64,000 nucleotides of DNA. Origin: Burkholderiales bacterium. Lineage in GTDB: Bacteria > Pseudomonadota > Gammaproteobacteria > Burkholderiales > Burkholderiaceae_C. Positions 46,844-55,000 of the stretch are shown here, piece by piece. The translations under genes and the position numbers were made by a program. The notes under the pieces were generated by a model. The model saw only the letters and a program-made list of their open reading frames with translations. It had not been told where the DNA came from and did no database searches. Within the stretch, counting starts at the first letter, position 1; every line of letters begins with the position of its first letter. The stretch covers positions 62,001 to 126,000 of the forward strand of contig JAFKGD010000008.1 of the NCBI GenBank assembly GCA_017307855.1, read 5' to 3'.

Positions 46844-47620
46844 ATGAGCCAAGACAACACCCAAGGCATGGGCCATCCCGCCATCGAGTTCGACGACGTC
46901 GTCGCCGGCTACAAGGACTTCATGATCCTCAACAACCTGAGCTTCAAGGCCAGGCGCGGATCGATCACGCTGCTGCTCGGACCCAACGGCGCGGGCAAGT
47001 CCACGGTGCTCAAGACACTGTTCGGCATCCTCAAGCCGCGCCAGGGCCGCGTGCTGCTGGACGGCCAGGACATCACCGGCATCACCCAGAAAGAGCTGCT
47101 GGCCCAGGGCGTGGCCTTCGTGCCGCAGGGGCGCAACCTGTTCGGCCAGCTCACGGTGTGGCAGAACCTGGAGCTCGGTGGCATCACGCTGGGCATGAAG
47201 ACCACGCACGAGCGTATTCCCGAGGTGCTGGAGTTCTTCCCGCGCGTGAAGGAGCGGCTGCACAGCATGGCCTCGAGCCTGTCGGGCGGCGAGCAGAAGC
47301 AGCTGGAGATCGGCCGCGCGTTGCTGCTGCGGCCCAAGGTGCTGCTGATCGACGAGCCCTCCATCGGCCTGTCGCCCATCGTGGTGCAGGACGTGTTCAA
47401 GCTGCTGCGCCGGCTCGCCGACCAGGGCACCACGGTGCTGATGGTGGAGCAGAATGTGAAGAGCGCGCTCAAGATCTCCGATGACGCCATCGCGCTCGAA
47501 TCCGGCCGCATGGTGCTGCACCGCCCGGCGGCCGAATTGCTGGCCGATCCCGACATCGAACGGCTGTTCCTCGGCGGCGCGCACGCGGCGGCGGTGGCCG
47601 CGGCCGGCGCCCCGGCCTGA
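46844..47620 (+). CDS. livF: Branched-chain-type ABC transporter ATPase (LivF family)
   Basis: 258 residues. Walker A GPNGAGKST, Q-loop in VPQGRNLFGQLTV, ABC signature SLSGGEQKQLEIGRAL, Walker B VLLIDEPSIGLSP and switch MVEQN. These are LivF-specific variants. It has a C-terminal Ala-rich tail (AAAVAAAGAPA). It begins 2 bases after the livG stop and completes the importer. Confidence 0.93.
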   Translation: MSQDNTQGMGHPAIEFDDVVAGYKDFMILNNLSFKARRGSITLLLGPNGAGKSTVLKTLFGILKPRQGRVLLDGQDITGITQKELLAQGVAFVPQGRNLFGQLTVWQNLELGGITLGMKTTHERIPEVLEFFPRVKERLHSMASSLSGGEQKQLEIGRALLLRPKVLLIDEPSIGLSPIVVQDVFKLLRRLADQGTTVLMVEQNVKSALKISDDAIALESGRMVLHRPAAELLADPDIERLFLGGAHAAAVAAAGAPA

Positions 47621-47665
47621 CTGCGGCCCCCGGCCCTTCCTCACAACTCATTTCCAAGGAGTTTC

Positions 47666-48592
47666 GTGGCAATGAATGCACCCCACAACCCCGACGCCGA
47701 CGGCCAGCTGCGCGAGCCGCTGCAGGCTTCGTTCAGCGATGCGGCCAACCCGGTCGGCCTCGACGGCGTCGAGTTCATCGAGTTCGCCGCGCCGCGCCCG
47801 CAGGCGCTGGGGCAGGTGCTGGAGATGATGGGCTTCCGTCCGGTGGCGCGGCACCGATCTCGCGAAGTGCTGCTGTACCGGCAGGGTGGCCTCAACGTGA
47901 TCGTCAACGCCGATCCGCTCGATGCCCGGGGCGCCGCCCACGGCAGCGACGAGCCGGCCATCGCCGCGATCGCGCTGCGTGTGCGCGATGCGCGCGCGGC
48001 CTACGACTACGCCCGTGAGCGCGGCGCCTGGGAAGTGCCCACCAAGGCCGACGTGATGGAGCTCAACATACCCGCCATCCACGGCGCGGGCGGCAGCCGC
48101 ATCTACTTCATCGACCGCTGGCGCGAGTTCTCGATCTACAACGTCGACTTCGTGCCCATTCCCACGGTGGACCAGAATCCGCCCGCGGTGGCCGGCGCGC
48201 ATTTCTTCGGCGTGGTGCAGTACATCGGCGTGGGGCGCAGCTACGACTGGATCGAGTTCTATGCCGAGCTGTTCGGCTTCACCGAAATACCGGACGACGA
48301 GCGCTTCGGCATCATGCCCAAGGGCAAGCTGCTCAAGAGCCCGGCCAGCGAGGGCGGCGACGGCTTCATGATCCAGCTGATCGAGCCCGACGCGCTGGTG
48401 CTCGACGGCGAGGAGAAGCTCCAGCGCATTGGCATCGGCGTGCCCGACGTGCTGGCGGCCGTGCGCGAGTTCCGCCGCCTGGGCATGGAGTTCGTCGAGA
48501 CGCCGGCTGCGCACACCGAATCGCGCGGCGCCATCACCAAGACGTATCTGGGCTCGGTGGTGTTCGAGCTGGTCCATTCCGCCAAAGCCTGA
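47666..48592 (+). CDS. HPPD-like VOC-superfamily protein (C-terminal-half relative of fused 3-dehydroshikimate dehydratases)
   Basis: 308 residues with two VOC modules: GVEFIEFAAPRPQALGQVLEMMGF and, in the second half, SYDWIEFYAELFGFTEIP, both similar to 4-hydroxyphenylpyruvate dioxygenase. The C-terminal VVFELVHS keeps the possible metal Glu, but the HPPD-type QHIA motif here reads LQRIGIG, so the iron triad looks incomplete. In some pseudomonads a comparable domain is fused behind a 3-dehydroshikimate dehydratase (QuiC1); here it is a separate gene placed before it. GTG at 47,666 or ATG at 47,672 (after AAGGAG) starts it. Confidence 0.8.
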   Translation: MAMNAPHNPDADGQLREPLQASFSDAANPVGLDGVEFIEFAAPRPQALGQVLEMMGFRPVARHRSREVLLYRQGGLNVIVNADPLDARGAAHGSDEPAIAAIALRVRDARAAYDYARERGAWEVPTKADVMELNIPAIHGAGGSRIYFIDRWREFSIYNVDFVPIPTVDQNPPAVAGAHFFGVVQYIGVGRSYDWIEFYAELFGFTEIPDDERFGIMPKGKLLKSPASEGGDGFMIQLIEPDALVLDGEEKLQRIGIGVPDVLAAVREFRRLGMEFVETPAAHTESRGAITKTYLGSVVFELVHSAKA

Positions 48593-48603
48593 GAGCACGT
48601 GAT

Positions 48604-49488
48604 ATGAGTGTTCACATCTCCGGCTTCGGCATGGACACCATCACGCTGGCCGGCCCGCTCGAGGCCAAGCTGGCGGCGATGAAGGGCGCGGGCTTCTCGC
48701 AGGTGATGCTCAAGGCCAACGACCTCGTGGGCCACCCCCAGGGCCTGGACGCCGCCGTCGCGGCCGTCAAGGCCAGCGGCCTGCGCGGCACGGGCTTTCA
48801 GGTGCTGCGGGATTTCGAAGGCCTCTCGGGCCACCTGCACAGCTACAAGATCGACATCGCGAAATCGATGCTGCAGATGTGCGCGGCGCTGGGCTGCAAG
48901 GTGCTGCTGTGCTGCTCGTCCACCTCGCAGCACGCCACGGGCGACATGGACCACATCGCGCGCGACCTGCGCAAGCTGGCCATGCTGGCGTTGCCGCTGG
49001 GTATCAACATCGCCTACGAAGGCCTCTCGTGGGGCCGCACCATCAACGAGTACACCACGGCCTGGGACGTGGTGGCTCGCGCCGACTGTCCCAACCTGGG
49101 CGTGGGGCTGGACAGCTATCACATCTTCGCCGCCGGGACCTCGCTCGAATACATCGAGGACATCGATCCGGCGAAGATCTTCCTGGTGCAACTGGCCGAC
49201 TTCATGTGGCAGGAAACGCCCACCTTCCAGGACCGCATGACCACGGCGCGCACCTTCCGCGTCTTCCCTGGCGAAGGCGTGCACAGCGAGGCGCTGGTCG
49301 ATCTGGTGCAGCGCCTGGATGCGCTGGGCTACCGGGGCGACTACAGCTTCGAAGTCTTCAACGACGACTACCTGAACCTGCCGCTGCCCACGGTGGCCGA
49401 GCGCGCGCGCAAGAGCGCGGTGTGGCTGGCCGAGGGTGTGCTGCGCCGCTCCACGCCGTTGCCCGGTGCGATGCGGCTGAAAAAATAG
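48604..49488 (+). CDS. Probable 3-dehydroshikimate dehydratase (TIM barrel)
   Basis: 294 residues. The predicted reaction is 3-dehydroshikimate to protocatechuate. The xylose-isomerase-like barrel carries the metal-binding set Glu139 ([10 protein letters not shown]), Asp170 (GLDSYHIF), Gln196 (VQLADF) and Glu250 (SFEVFND), as in AsbF/QuiC-type dehydratases. The neighbouring AroQ would supply 3-dehydroshikimate from 3-dehydroquinate, and the AroE-like enzyme from shikimate, which supports the call. Another TIM-barrel isomerase activity cannot be excluded from sequence alone. Confidence 0.78.
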   Translation: MSVHISGFGMDTITLAGPLEAKLAAMKGAGFSQVMLKANDLVGHPQGLDAAVAAVKASGLRGTGFQVLRDFEGLSGHLHSYKIDIAKSMLQMCAALGCKVLLCCSSTSQHATGDMDHIARDLRKLAMLALPLGINIAYEGLSWGRTINEYTTAWDVVARADCPNLGVGLDSYHIFAAGTSLEYIEDIDPAKIFLVQLADFMWQETPTFQDRMTTARTFRVFPGEGVHSEALVDLVQRLDALGYRGDYSFEVFNDDYLNLPLPTVAERARKSAVWLAEGVLRRSTPLPGAMRLKK

Positions 49489-49520
49489 CTCGCCCCCAGA
49501 GATTTGGACTCGTCACCAGG

Positions 49521-49607
49521 CTGCGCTCGCTTCGTGTGCTTCGCCAACCCCCTACCGGGGGCAACACCGACGGCCCGGCGGAGCCGGTTCCGTGGTGTTC
49601 CTGGTCC
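49521..49607. repeat. dispersed hairpin repeat, copy 7 (diverged)
   Basis: CTGCGCTCGCTTCGTGTGCTTCGCC, CCCCCTACCGGGGG hairpin, then CGGCCCGGCGGAGCCGGTTCC. Its first part is the reverse complement of the tail of copies 2, 4 and 5, and its second part matches copies 1 and 3, which shows that the two kinds of copy are one family. It lies within the operon, between the dehydratase and Gfo/Idh genes. Confidence 0.7.
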
Positions 49608-49634
49608 CGATTCGTGCTGCGCGGAGATTTGCTC

Positions 49635-50690
49635 ATGACCTCTTCCATTTCCATCGCCGTGGCCGGCGCGGGCGCGATCGGCCGGCGCCATGCCGAACTG
49701 CTGGCGGCCTCGCCGCGCGCCCACCTGGCTGCCGTGGCCGATCCGTCACCCGCCAGCGTGACCTGGGCGGCGGAGCAGGGGGTGCCGCACTACCCGGCGC
49801 TCGACGCGCTGCTGGCGTCCGGCACGCGCATCGACGGCGTCATCCTCGCCACGCCCAACCACCTTCACGTGCCGGGCGCGCTGGCCTGCGCCGCGCATGG
49901 CGTGCCCGCGCTGATCGAGAAGCCCGTGGCCGACACCGTGGCGGGCGGCCGCGTGCTGGCCGATGCCGTGGCGCGCGCCGGCGTACCCATGCTGGTGGGC
50001 CACCACCGCCGCCACAGCCACACGCTGCTGCGCGCGCGCGAGGTCATCGCCGCTGGTGGCCTGGGCCGCATCGTCACGGTGATGGGCAGCGCGCAGTTCG
50101 CCAAGCCCGACGCGTATTTCGAAGGTGGCCCGTGGCGCAGGGTGAAGGGCGGCGGCCCCATCCTCATCAACCTGATCCACGAGATGGACAACCTGCGCTA
50201 CCTGTGCGGCGAGGTCGAATCGGTGCACGCCATCGCCTCCAGCGCCGTGCGCGGCTTCGAGGTGGAAGACTCGGCCGTGATCAGCCTGCGCTTTGCCTCG
50301 GGCGCGCTGGGCAGCTTCACGCTGTCGGACACGGGCGCGGGCCCGTTCAGCTGGGAACTCACGTCGGGCGAGAACCGCGACTATCCGCACCAGGACGGCA
50401 GCGATTGCTATGTGGTCACCGGCACGCAGGGCTCGCTGGCCGTGCCCACCTTGCGCACCTGGCACTACGAAGGCGAGGCGAGCTGGTGGCGACCGCTGGC
50501 CCAGGGCCGCGAGGACGGCGCGCGCAACGATCCGCTGGCCGCGCAGCTCGACCACTTCTGCGACGTCATCGCGCGTACAGTAGCGCCTCGCGCCACCGTG
50601 GCCGATGCGCTGGAGAGTCTGCGCGTGGTCGAGGCCGTGCGCCTGTCCATCGAAACTGGCGCCAGCGTGGCGCCTTCCGACATCCAGTGA
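49635..50690 (+). CDS. Gfo/Idh/MocA-family NAD(P)-dependent oxidoreductase
   Basis: 351 residues. N-terminal Rossmann fold [17 protein letters not shown] (6-22), the conserved EKP motif in [10 protein letters not shown] and a C-terminal alpha/beta substrate domain with [19 protein letters not shown]. Family members oxidise hydroxyls of sugars or cyclitols, e.g. inositol. In this operon it may oxidise a cyclic polyol feeding the AroE-like/AroQ route. It is separated from the gene before it by the repeat at 49,521. Confidence 0.85.
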   Translation: MTSSISIAVAGAGAIGRRHAELLAASPRAHLAAVADPSPASVTWAAEQGVPHYPALDALLASGTRIDGVILATPNHLHVPGALACAAHGVPALIEKPVADTVAGGRVLADAVARAGVPMLVGHHRRHSHTLLRAREVIAAGGLGRIVTVMGSAQFAKPDAYFEGGPWRRVKGGGPILINLIHEMDNLRYLCGEVESVHAIASSAVRGFEVEDSAVISLRFASGALGSFTLSDTGAGPFSWELTSGENRDYPHQDGSDCYVVTGTQGSLAVPTLRTWHYEGEASWWRPLAQGREDGARNDPLAAQLDHFCDVIARTVAPRATVADALESLRVVEAVRLSIETGASVAPSDIQ

Positions 50691-50707
50691 AACCGCCTGA
50701 CGCCACC

Positions 50708-51151
50708 ATGAAAACAGCCCTCGTCCTCAACGGCCCCAACCTCAACCTGCTGGGCACGCGCGAACCGGCGGTCTACGGATCGCAGACCCTGGCCGATGTC
50801 GAGAAGCTCTGCGAGGCCGCCTGCGCCCAGCATGGCTTCACGCTCGACTTCCGCCAGACCAACCACGAAGGCCAGCTCGTCGACTGGCTGCACGAAGCCG
50901 GCCGCGCGCAGGCCGCGGGCACGCTGGCCGGTGTCATCCTCAATGCCGGCGCCTACACGCACACCAGCGTGGCCCTGCACGACGCCATCAAGGGCACGGG
51001 CGTCACGCTGATCGAGCTGCACATCAGCAACGTGCACGCGCGCGAGGCGTTCCGCCACCACTCGTATATCTCGCCCGCCGCCAAGGCGGTGATGGCCGGC
51101 TTCGGCGTCAAGGGCTATCCGCTGGCGATCGCGGCACTGGCGGGGTTCTGA
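50708..51151 (+). CDS. aroQ: Type II 3-dehydroquinate dehydratase
   Basis: 147 residues, normal for the dodecameric type II enzyme that interconverts 3-dehydroquinate and 3-dehydroshikimate. Signature [18 protein letters not shown] (7-24) with Tyr23 and Arg18 in the flexible loop, [12 protein letters not shown] (about 80) and [20 protein letters not shown]. Being last in a catabolic operon and not in an aro cluster suggests a role in quinate breakdown (often called quiB), in addition to or instead of biosynthesis. Confidence 0.93.
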   Translation: MKTALVLNGPNLNLLGTREPAVYGSQTLADVEKLCEAACAQHGFTLDFRQTNHEGQLVDWLHEAGRAQAAGTLAGVILNAGAYTHTSVALHDAIKGTGVTLIELHISNVHAREAFRHHSYISPAAKAVMAGFGVKGYPLAIAALAGF

Positions 51152-51177
51152 GCCGCCGACCCCGGCGCGAAATGAGA

Positions 51178-51204
51178 AAAGGGCCGGTGATACCGGCCCT
51201 TTGC
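51178..51204. terminator. bidirectional Rho-independent terminator
   Basis: AAAGGGCCGGT pairs perfectly with ACCGGCCCTTT (11-bp stem, GAT loop); A and T runs flank both sides. It lies between the end of the aroQ operon and the convergent Bug gene. Confidence 0.9.
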
Positions 51205-51225
51205 GTTTCTCCAGTGGCGTGACCT

Positions 51226-52203
51226 TCACTCGATCTGGATGTTCGCCTCCTTGATGAGCTTGGACCACTTGTCGGTGTCGCGCTTCATCAGCGCCTCCAG
51301 TTCCGGGCGCGTGCTGGCCTGCAGGTCCACGCCCTGGTCCGACAGCTTCTTGCGCAGCGGCGCATCGGCCACTACCTTGCGCATTTCGGCGTTAAGCCGG
51401 TCGGCCACGGCAGAGGGCGTGCCCTTGGGCACGTAGAAGCCGTACCAGGTGCTGTATTCCATGCCCGGCACCGTGGCCGAGATCTGGGGCACCTTCGAGG
51501 TGTCGGCGCCGTCGCTCGGCGCGGTCAGTCCCAGGATGCGGATGCTGCCCTTGTCCACCAGCGGCTTGAGCGAGGGCATGCTGGAGAACATGGCCTGCAC
51601 TTCACCCGAAGTGATGTCGATCATGATCTGCGAGGTGCCCTTGTAGGGGATGTGCGCCACGTCGGTCTTGGTGAGCGACTTGAACAGCTCCATGCCCAGA
51701 TGGGCCAGGCCGCCCGTGCCGGCCGAGCCGAAGTTGACCTTGCCCGGGTTGGCGCGCGCGTAGTCCACCAGTTCCTTGACGCTCTTCACCGGCAGCTTGG
51801 CCGTCACGGCCAGCACGTGCGGGCTGGTGGACACGAGGCCCACGGCGTCGAGGCCGGCCAGGGCATCGGCGCTGGACTTCATCGTCAGCGGCTGGATGGT
51901 GACGTTGCCCGACGCGGCCATCAGCACCACGTGGCCGTCGGCGGGCGAGCGCACGACCGCGTTCATGGCCGGCACGCCGTGGCCGCCGCCCATGTTCTCG
52001 ACCACCACGGTCTGGCCCAGCTGCGCGCCGAGCTTGAGCGCCACTTCGCGCGCCACGATGTCGGCCGGGCCGCCCGCGGCGAACGGCACGACCAGGCGGA
52101 CCGGCTTGCTCGGCCAGGCCTGTGCCTGCGCCAGTCCCGACGCGGCGAGCAGCGCGGCACCGGCAGCGGCCGCGAGGAGGGAGCGTTTGGTCATCTTCAT
52201 CAT
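51226..52203 (-). CDS. Bug/TctC-family tripartite tricarboxylate transporter substrate-binding protein
   Basis: 325 residues. It has a signal peptide ending LAQAQA (about 28), then the Bug start WPSKPVRLVVPFAAGGPADIVARE, IPYKGTSQIMIDITSGEVQAMF and PQISATVPGMEY. The first of two ATGs (52,201-52,203) is used, with AGGAGA 8 bases upstream. It is the last gene after the MFS and RraA-like genes. The ligand is unknown, presumably a carboxylate connected to the neighbours. Confidence 0.9.
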   Translation of the reverse strand: MMKMTKRSLLAAAAGAALLAASGLAQAQAWPSKPVRLVVPFAAGGPADIVAREVALKLGAQLGQTVVVENMGGGHGVPAMNAVVRSPADGHVVLMAASGNVTIQPLTMKSSADALAGLDAVGLVSTSPHVLAVTAKLPVKSVKELVDYARANPGKVNFGSAGTGGLAHLGMELFKSLTKTDVAHIPYKGTSQIMIDITSGEVQAMFSSMPSLKPLVDKGSIRILGLTAPSDGADTSKVPQISATVPGMEYSTWYGFYVPKGTPSAVADRLNAEMRKVVADAPLRKKLSDQGVDLQASTRPELEALMKRDTDKWSKLIKEANIQIE

Positions 52204-52205
52204 CT

Positions 52206-53438
52206 TCAAGGTCTCCTGGGGGTTGGAATCGGTTTGGTGAAAGAGGCAGGCGCGGCAACCAGCGCGGCCAGCAGGCCCAGGCTGGACACCAGCGCGATCG
52301 ACAGCGCGGCAAAGGCCCAGCGCGGACCCGTGGCGGCCGACAGCGCGCCCACCATGAGATGGCCGATCGGCGCGCTGCCGATGAAGGCCATGCCATACAG
52401 GCCCACCATGCCGCCGCGCACGGCATCGGGGGCGCGGTGCTGCAGCGTGGCGTTGACGCATGTGGACGTGAACGTGAAGGTGAAGCCGATCAGCACGAAG
52501 CAGGGCGCGGCCAGGGCCGGCCACGCCGATGCGGCCACGCCGGCCAGTGCCGCCGCGCTGAGCCAGGGCGTGCACCGCAGCGCTGCTTCGCCCGGCGCGT
52601 GGCGCGAGGCCAGCAGCAGGGCTGCGCACAGCGAGCCCGCGCCCGCGCAACTGAAGAACAGGCCGGTGAAGGCGGCAGCCTGCCCGTACTCGCGCGCGGC
52701 CAGCACCGGAATCAGCGTCTGGTAGGAGCCCACGAACAGTCCCATGCATACCAGCGTGGGCAGGTAGCGGCGCGCGAACGCATCCTGCCGCGCGAAGCTC
52801 AGCGCGCCGCGCAGGCCGGCTGCGCGTGCCACGGGACCTGTGTGGACGTGCGCATGAAGGCCCGCCAGGCACAGGCGCATCAACAACAGCCCCAGCAGGT
52901 TGAGCACGAAGGCCGAGACGTGGCCGGCCAGCGAGAACACCACGGCCGCGATGGCCGGGCCCACCATGCGGCCCACGTTGAACACCACGGTGTTCATCGC
53001 AACTGCGTTGGGCAGGAGCGTGCGGTCGGCCAGCGAGGACGTCAGCAGCAGCTGGCGCGCAGGCATTTCCATGGCCGACAGCACACCCTGCACGCCGGCG
53101 GCCACCAGCAGAACCACCGGCGTGAGTCCGCGCGTGAACGCAATGGCCAGCAGCGTGGCGGTGACCAGCATCGAGCCCGCGAGCACGCGCAGCACGGTGG
53201 CGCGTGCCGTGGCCGGAGCGAGCCGGCTGCCGGTGAGCGGCCCCACCACCAGCGCCGGGCCGAACAGAAGGAAGTTCAGCACGCCCAGCATCACGGGCGA
53301 ATGCGTCAATTCCCACAGCAGCAGGCTCAGCGTGATGTTCTGCACCCACGTGCCCAGCACCGACGCCACCTGGCCGGCCATGTAGCGACGGACACCGGGC
53401 TCGGCCAGGGCGGGGAACTGACGCAGCAGGGACAGCAT
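52206..53438 (-). CDS. MFS transporter (enterobactin-exporter-like / MFS_3 type)
   Basis: 410 residues, about 12 hydrophobic segments. The start FPALAEPGVRRYMAGQVASVLGTWVQNITLSLLLWEL (as motif parts) is typical of the MFS_3 group with EntS-like exporters. Start MLSLLRQ at 53,436-53,438; the frame is open far upstream through the RraA-like gene. It ends 2 bases before the Bug gene starts and begins 8 bases after the RraA-like stop, so the three form one unit. Confidence 0.87.
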   Translation of the reverse strand: MLSLLRQFPALAEPGVRRYMAGQVASVLGTWVQNITLSLLLWELTHSPVMLGVLNFLLFGPALVVGPLTGSRLAPATARATVLRVLAGSMLVTATLLAIAFTRGLTPVVLLVAAGVQGVLSAMEMPARQLLLTSSLADRTLLPNAVAMNTVVFNVGRMVGPAIAAVVFSLAGHVSAFVLNLLGLLLMRLCLAGLHAHVHTGPVARAAGLRGALSFARQDAFARRYLPTLVCMGLFVGSYQTLIPVLAAREYGQAAAFTGLFFSCAGAGSLCAALLLASRHAPGEAALRCTPWLSAAALAGVAASAWPALAAPCFVLIGFTFTFTSTCVNATLQHRAPDAVRGGMVGLYGMAFIGSAPIGHLMVGALSAATGPRWAFAALSIALVSSLGLLAALVAAPASFTKPIPTPRRP

Positions 53439-53446
53439 GGGGGCGC

Positions 53447-54100
53447 TCAGCGCGCGGTGTCGTCCGCGAATTCCACGCCACCGGCCGCGAGTGCGTCGGC
53501 CAGCCAGGCGGCCACCAGCTCGCCGCGCGCGATGGCGGCCAGCCGGGCCTGTTCGCGCGCCAGCTTCGCGCCGGCGGCAGCCACGATCTGCTCGCGTCGT
53601 GCGGCGGGCACCACCACCACGCCGTCGTCGTCGCCGAAGATCCAGTCGCCCGGCCGCACCTCGACGCCGGCGCAATGCACGGGGTGGCCCACGCGCCCGG
53701 GACCTGCCTTGTGCGGCCCGGCCGGATGCACGCCGCAGGCGAAAGCCGGCAGACCGATGGCTGGCAGCTCGGCCACATCGCGCATCGCACCGTCGATCAC
53801 CACGCCGGCCACGCCCGCAGCCTTCGCCTGCGTGGACATGATGCCGCCCATGAGGGCGCGCTCCAGGTGGGCCTGCCCGTCGATCACTAGCACGTCGCCG
53901 GGGCGCGCGCGCGACAGCGCGGCGTGGATGGCGAGGTTGTCGCCCGCAGGGACATGCACGGTCAATGCGGGCCCTGCCAGGCGCAGGCCGGGTGTGAGCG
54001 TGCGCAGGCGGCTGGCCAGCGGCAGCGCGCCGGAATCGGCCAGCAGGGTCGAGGTGATCCAGGCGTCGGCGGGGGAAGAAGGGGTCTTGGGAGAGATCAT
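53447..54100 (-). CDS. RraA-family protein (HMG/CHA-aldolase-like)
   Basis: 217 residues of the RraA/dimethylmenaquinone methyltransferase-like fold. Motifs: HVPAGDNLAIHAALSRARPGDVLVID and AKAAGVAGVVIDGAMRDVAELPAIG; the Arg-Asp pair of GAMRD and a downstream acidic residue are those used by class II pyruvate aldolases such as 4-carboxy-4-hydroxy-2-oxoadipate aldolase of protocatechuate 4,5-cleavage. This would fit a genome making protocatechuate, but many RraA-like proteins have other roles. It is divergent from an IclR gene. Confidence 0.82.
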   Translation of the reverse strand: MISPKTPSSPADAWITSTLLADSGALPLASRLRTLTPGLRLAGPALTVHVPAGDNLAIHAALSRARPGDVLVIDGQAHLERALMGGIMSTQAKAAGVAGVVIDGAMRDVAELPAIGLPAFACGVHPAGPHKAGPGRVGHPVHCAGVEVRPGDWIFGDDDGVVVVPAARREQIVAAAGAKLAREQARLAAIARGELVAAWLADALAAGGVEFADDTAR

Positions 54101-54157
54101 GGATTCTTCGAGGCAGGTGCCGCACCGTGGACCGGCGAAGCGGACGGAATTGTATTT

Positions 54158-54171
54158 AACGGAATGCCGTT
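54158..54171. promoter_or_regulatory. candidate IclR operator in the rraA-like/iclR gap
   Basis: AACGG-AATG-CCGTT, perfect 5-bp arms, in an A/T-rich part of the divergent gap. On the minus strand it lies just upstream of TACAAT (54,149-54,154), a possible -10 for the RraA-like operon, so a bound regulator would cover that promoter. Confidence 0.5.
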
Positions 54172-54232
54172 GTATCTGGCAAAATCATGCCGAGGCCCGC
54201 TAATTGCACGGGCCAACAGATGGAGCAGGCAG

Positions 54233-55000
54233 ATGGGCAACGACGGCGTGGTGGCAGTGGAGCGGGCGCTCGCGTTGCTGGATTGCTTCCGCCCCGGCGA
54301 GGAGCGCCTGGCCCTGGCCGGCTTCGCCGCGCGCGTGCCGCTGCACAAGACCACCATCTACCGCCTGCTCAACTCGCTCACGCGCGCAGGCTACGTGCTG
54401 CGGCAGGCCGATGGCAGCTACACGCTCGGCCCGCGGGTGCTGTACCTGGGCCGCGTGTACGAGCGCGGCTTCCGCATGTCCGACTGGGTGATGCCGCGCC
54501 TGCAGGAACTCTCGCATCAGACCGGCGAGACCGCCACCTGGTACGTCGAGAGCCAGGGCCAGCGCCTGTGCCTGTTTCGCGTGCAGCCCCAGGAAGGAAT
54601 GCACCAGCACATGATCCAGGGCAGCCTGAGCCCGTTCGACGACAGCTCGACTGGCCAGGTGTTCCGCCACTTCGGCGAGGCCGGCAGGCACGCGCTGGGC
54701 GAACGCGCGCCGCGCCTGCCTACCTTCTCCACGGGTGTGCGCGATGGCTATACCTCGTCGCTCTCGGTACCGGTATTCGGACAGGACGACCAGTTCATGG
54801 GCGCGATGACGCTGTCGGGCCTGGCCGACCGCATCGCCACCGGCCGCAAGGGCTTTGCGCCGCTGCTGCTGGCGCAGGCAGAATCGCTGGGTGCCGCGCT
54901 CGGGGCGTCTGCCGCGTTGCGGTCACGCCTCTATGCGAAGGCCGCGCCAGCGCGTGCGCCGGCTCCAGTGCCCCGCAAGAAGAAAGCTCCTTCCGCTTGA
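54233..55000 (+). CDS. IclR-family transcriptional regulator
   Basis: 255 residues. HTH at about 5-60 (VAVERALALLDCFRPGEERLALAGFAARVPLHKTTIYRLLNSL, as consecutive parts), effector domain about 80-240, and a basic Ala/Pro/Lys-rich tail (PAPVPRKKKAPSA). ATG at 54,233. It is divergent from the RraA-like/MFS/Bug operon and overlaps the next gene, so both are probably its targets. Confidence 0.9.
   Translation: MGNDGVVAVERALALLDCFRPGEERLALAGFAARVPLHKTTIYRLLNSLTRAGYVLRQADGSYTLGPRVLYLGRVYERGFRMSDWVMPRLQELSHQTGETATWYVESQGQRLCLFRVQPQEGMHQHMIQGSLSPFDDSSTGQVFRHFGEAGRHALGERAPRLPTFSTGVRDGYTSSLSVPVFGQDDQFMGAMTLSGLADRIATGRKGFAPLLLAQAESLGAALGASAALRSRLYAKAAPARAPAPVPRKKKAPSA

Noticed and set aside
30725-51151. 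One shikimate-pathway biosynthetic cluster including aroC and aroQ
   Set aside because: aroC stands apart with an MFS gene, whereas the AroE-like and AroQ genes are under IclR regulators with a transporter and dehydratase, which is a catabolic arrangement.
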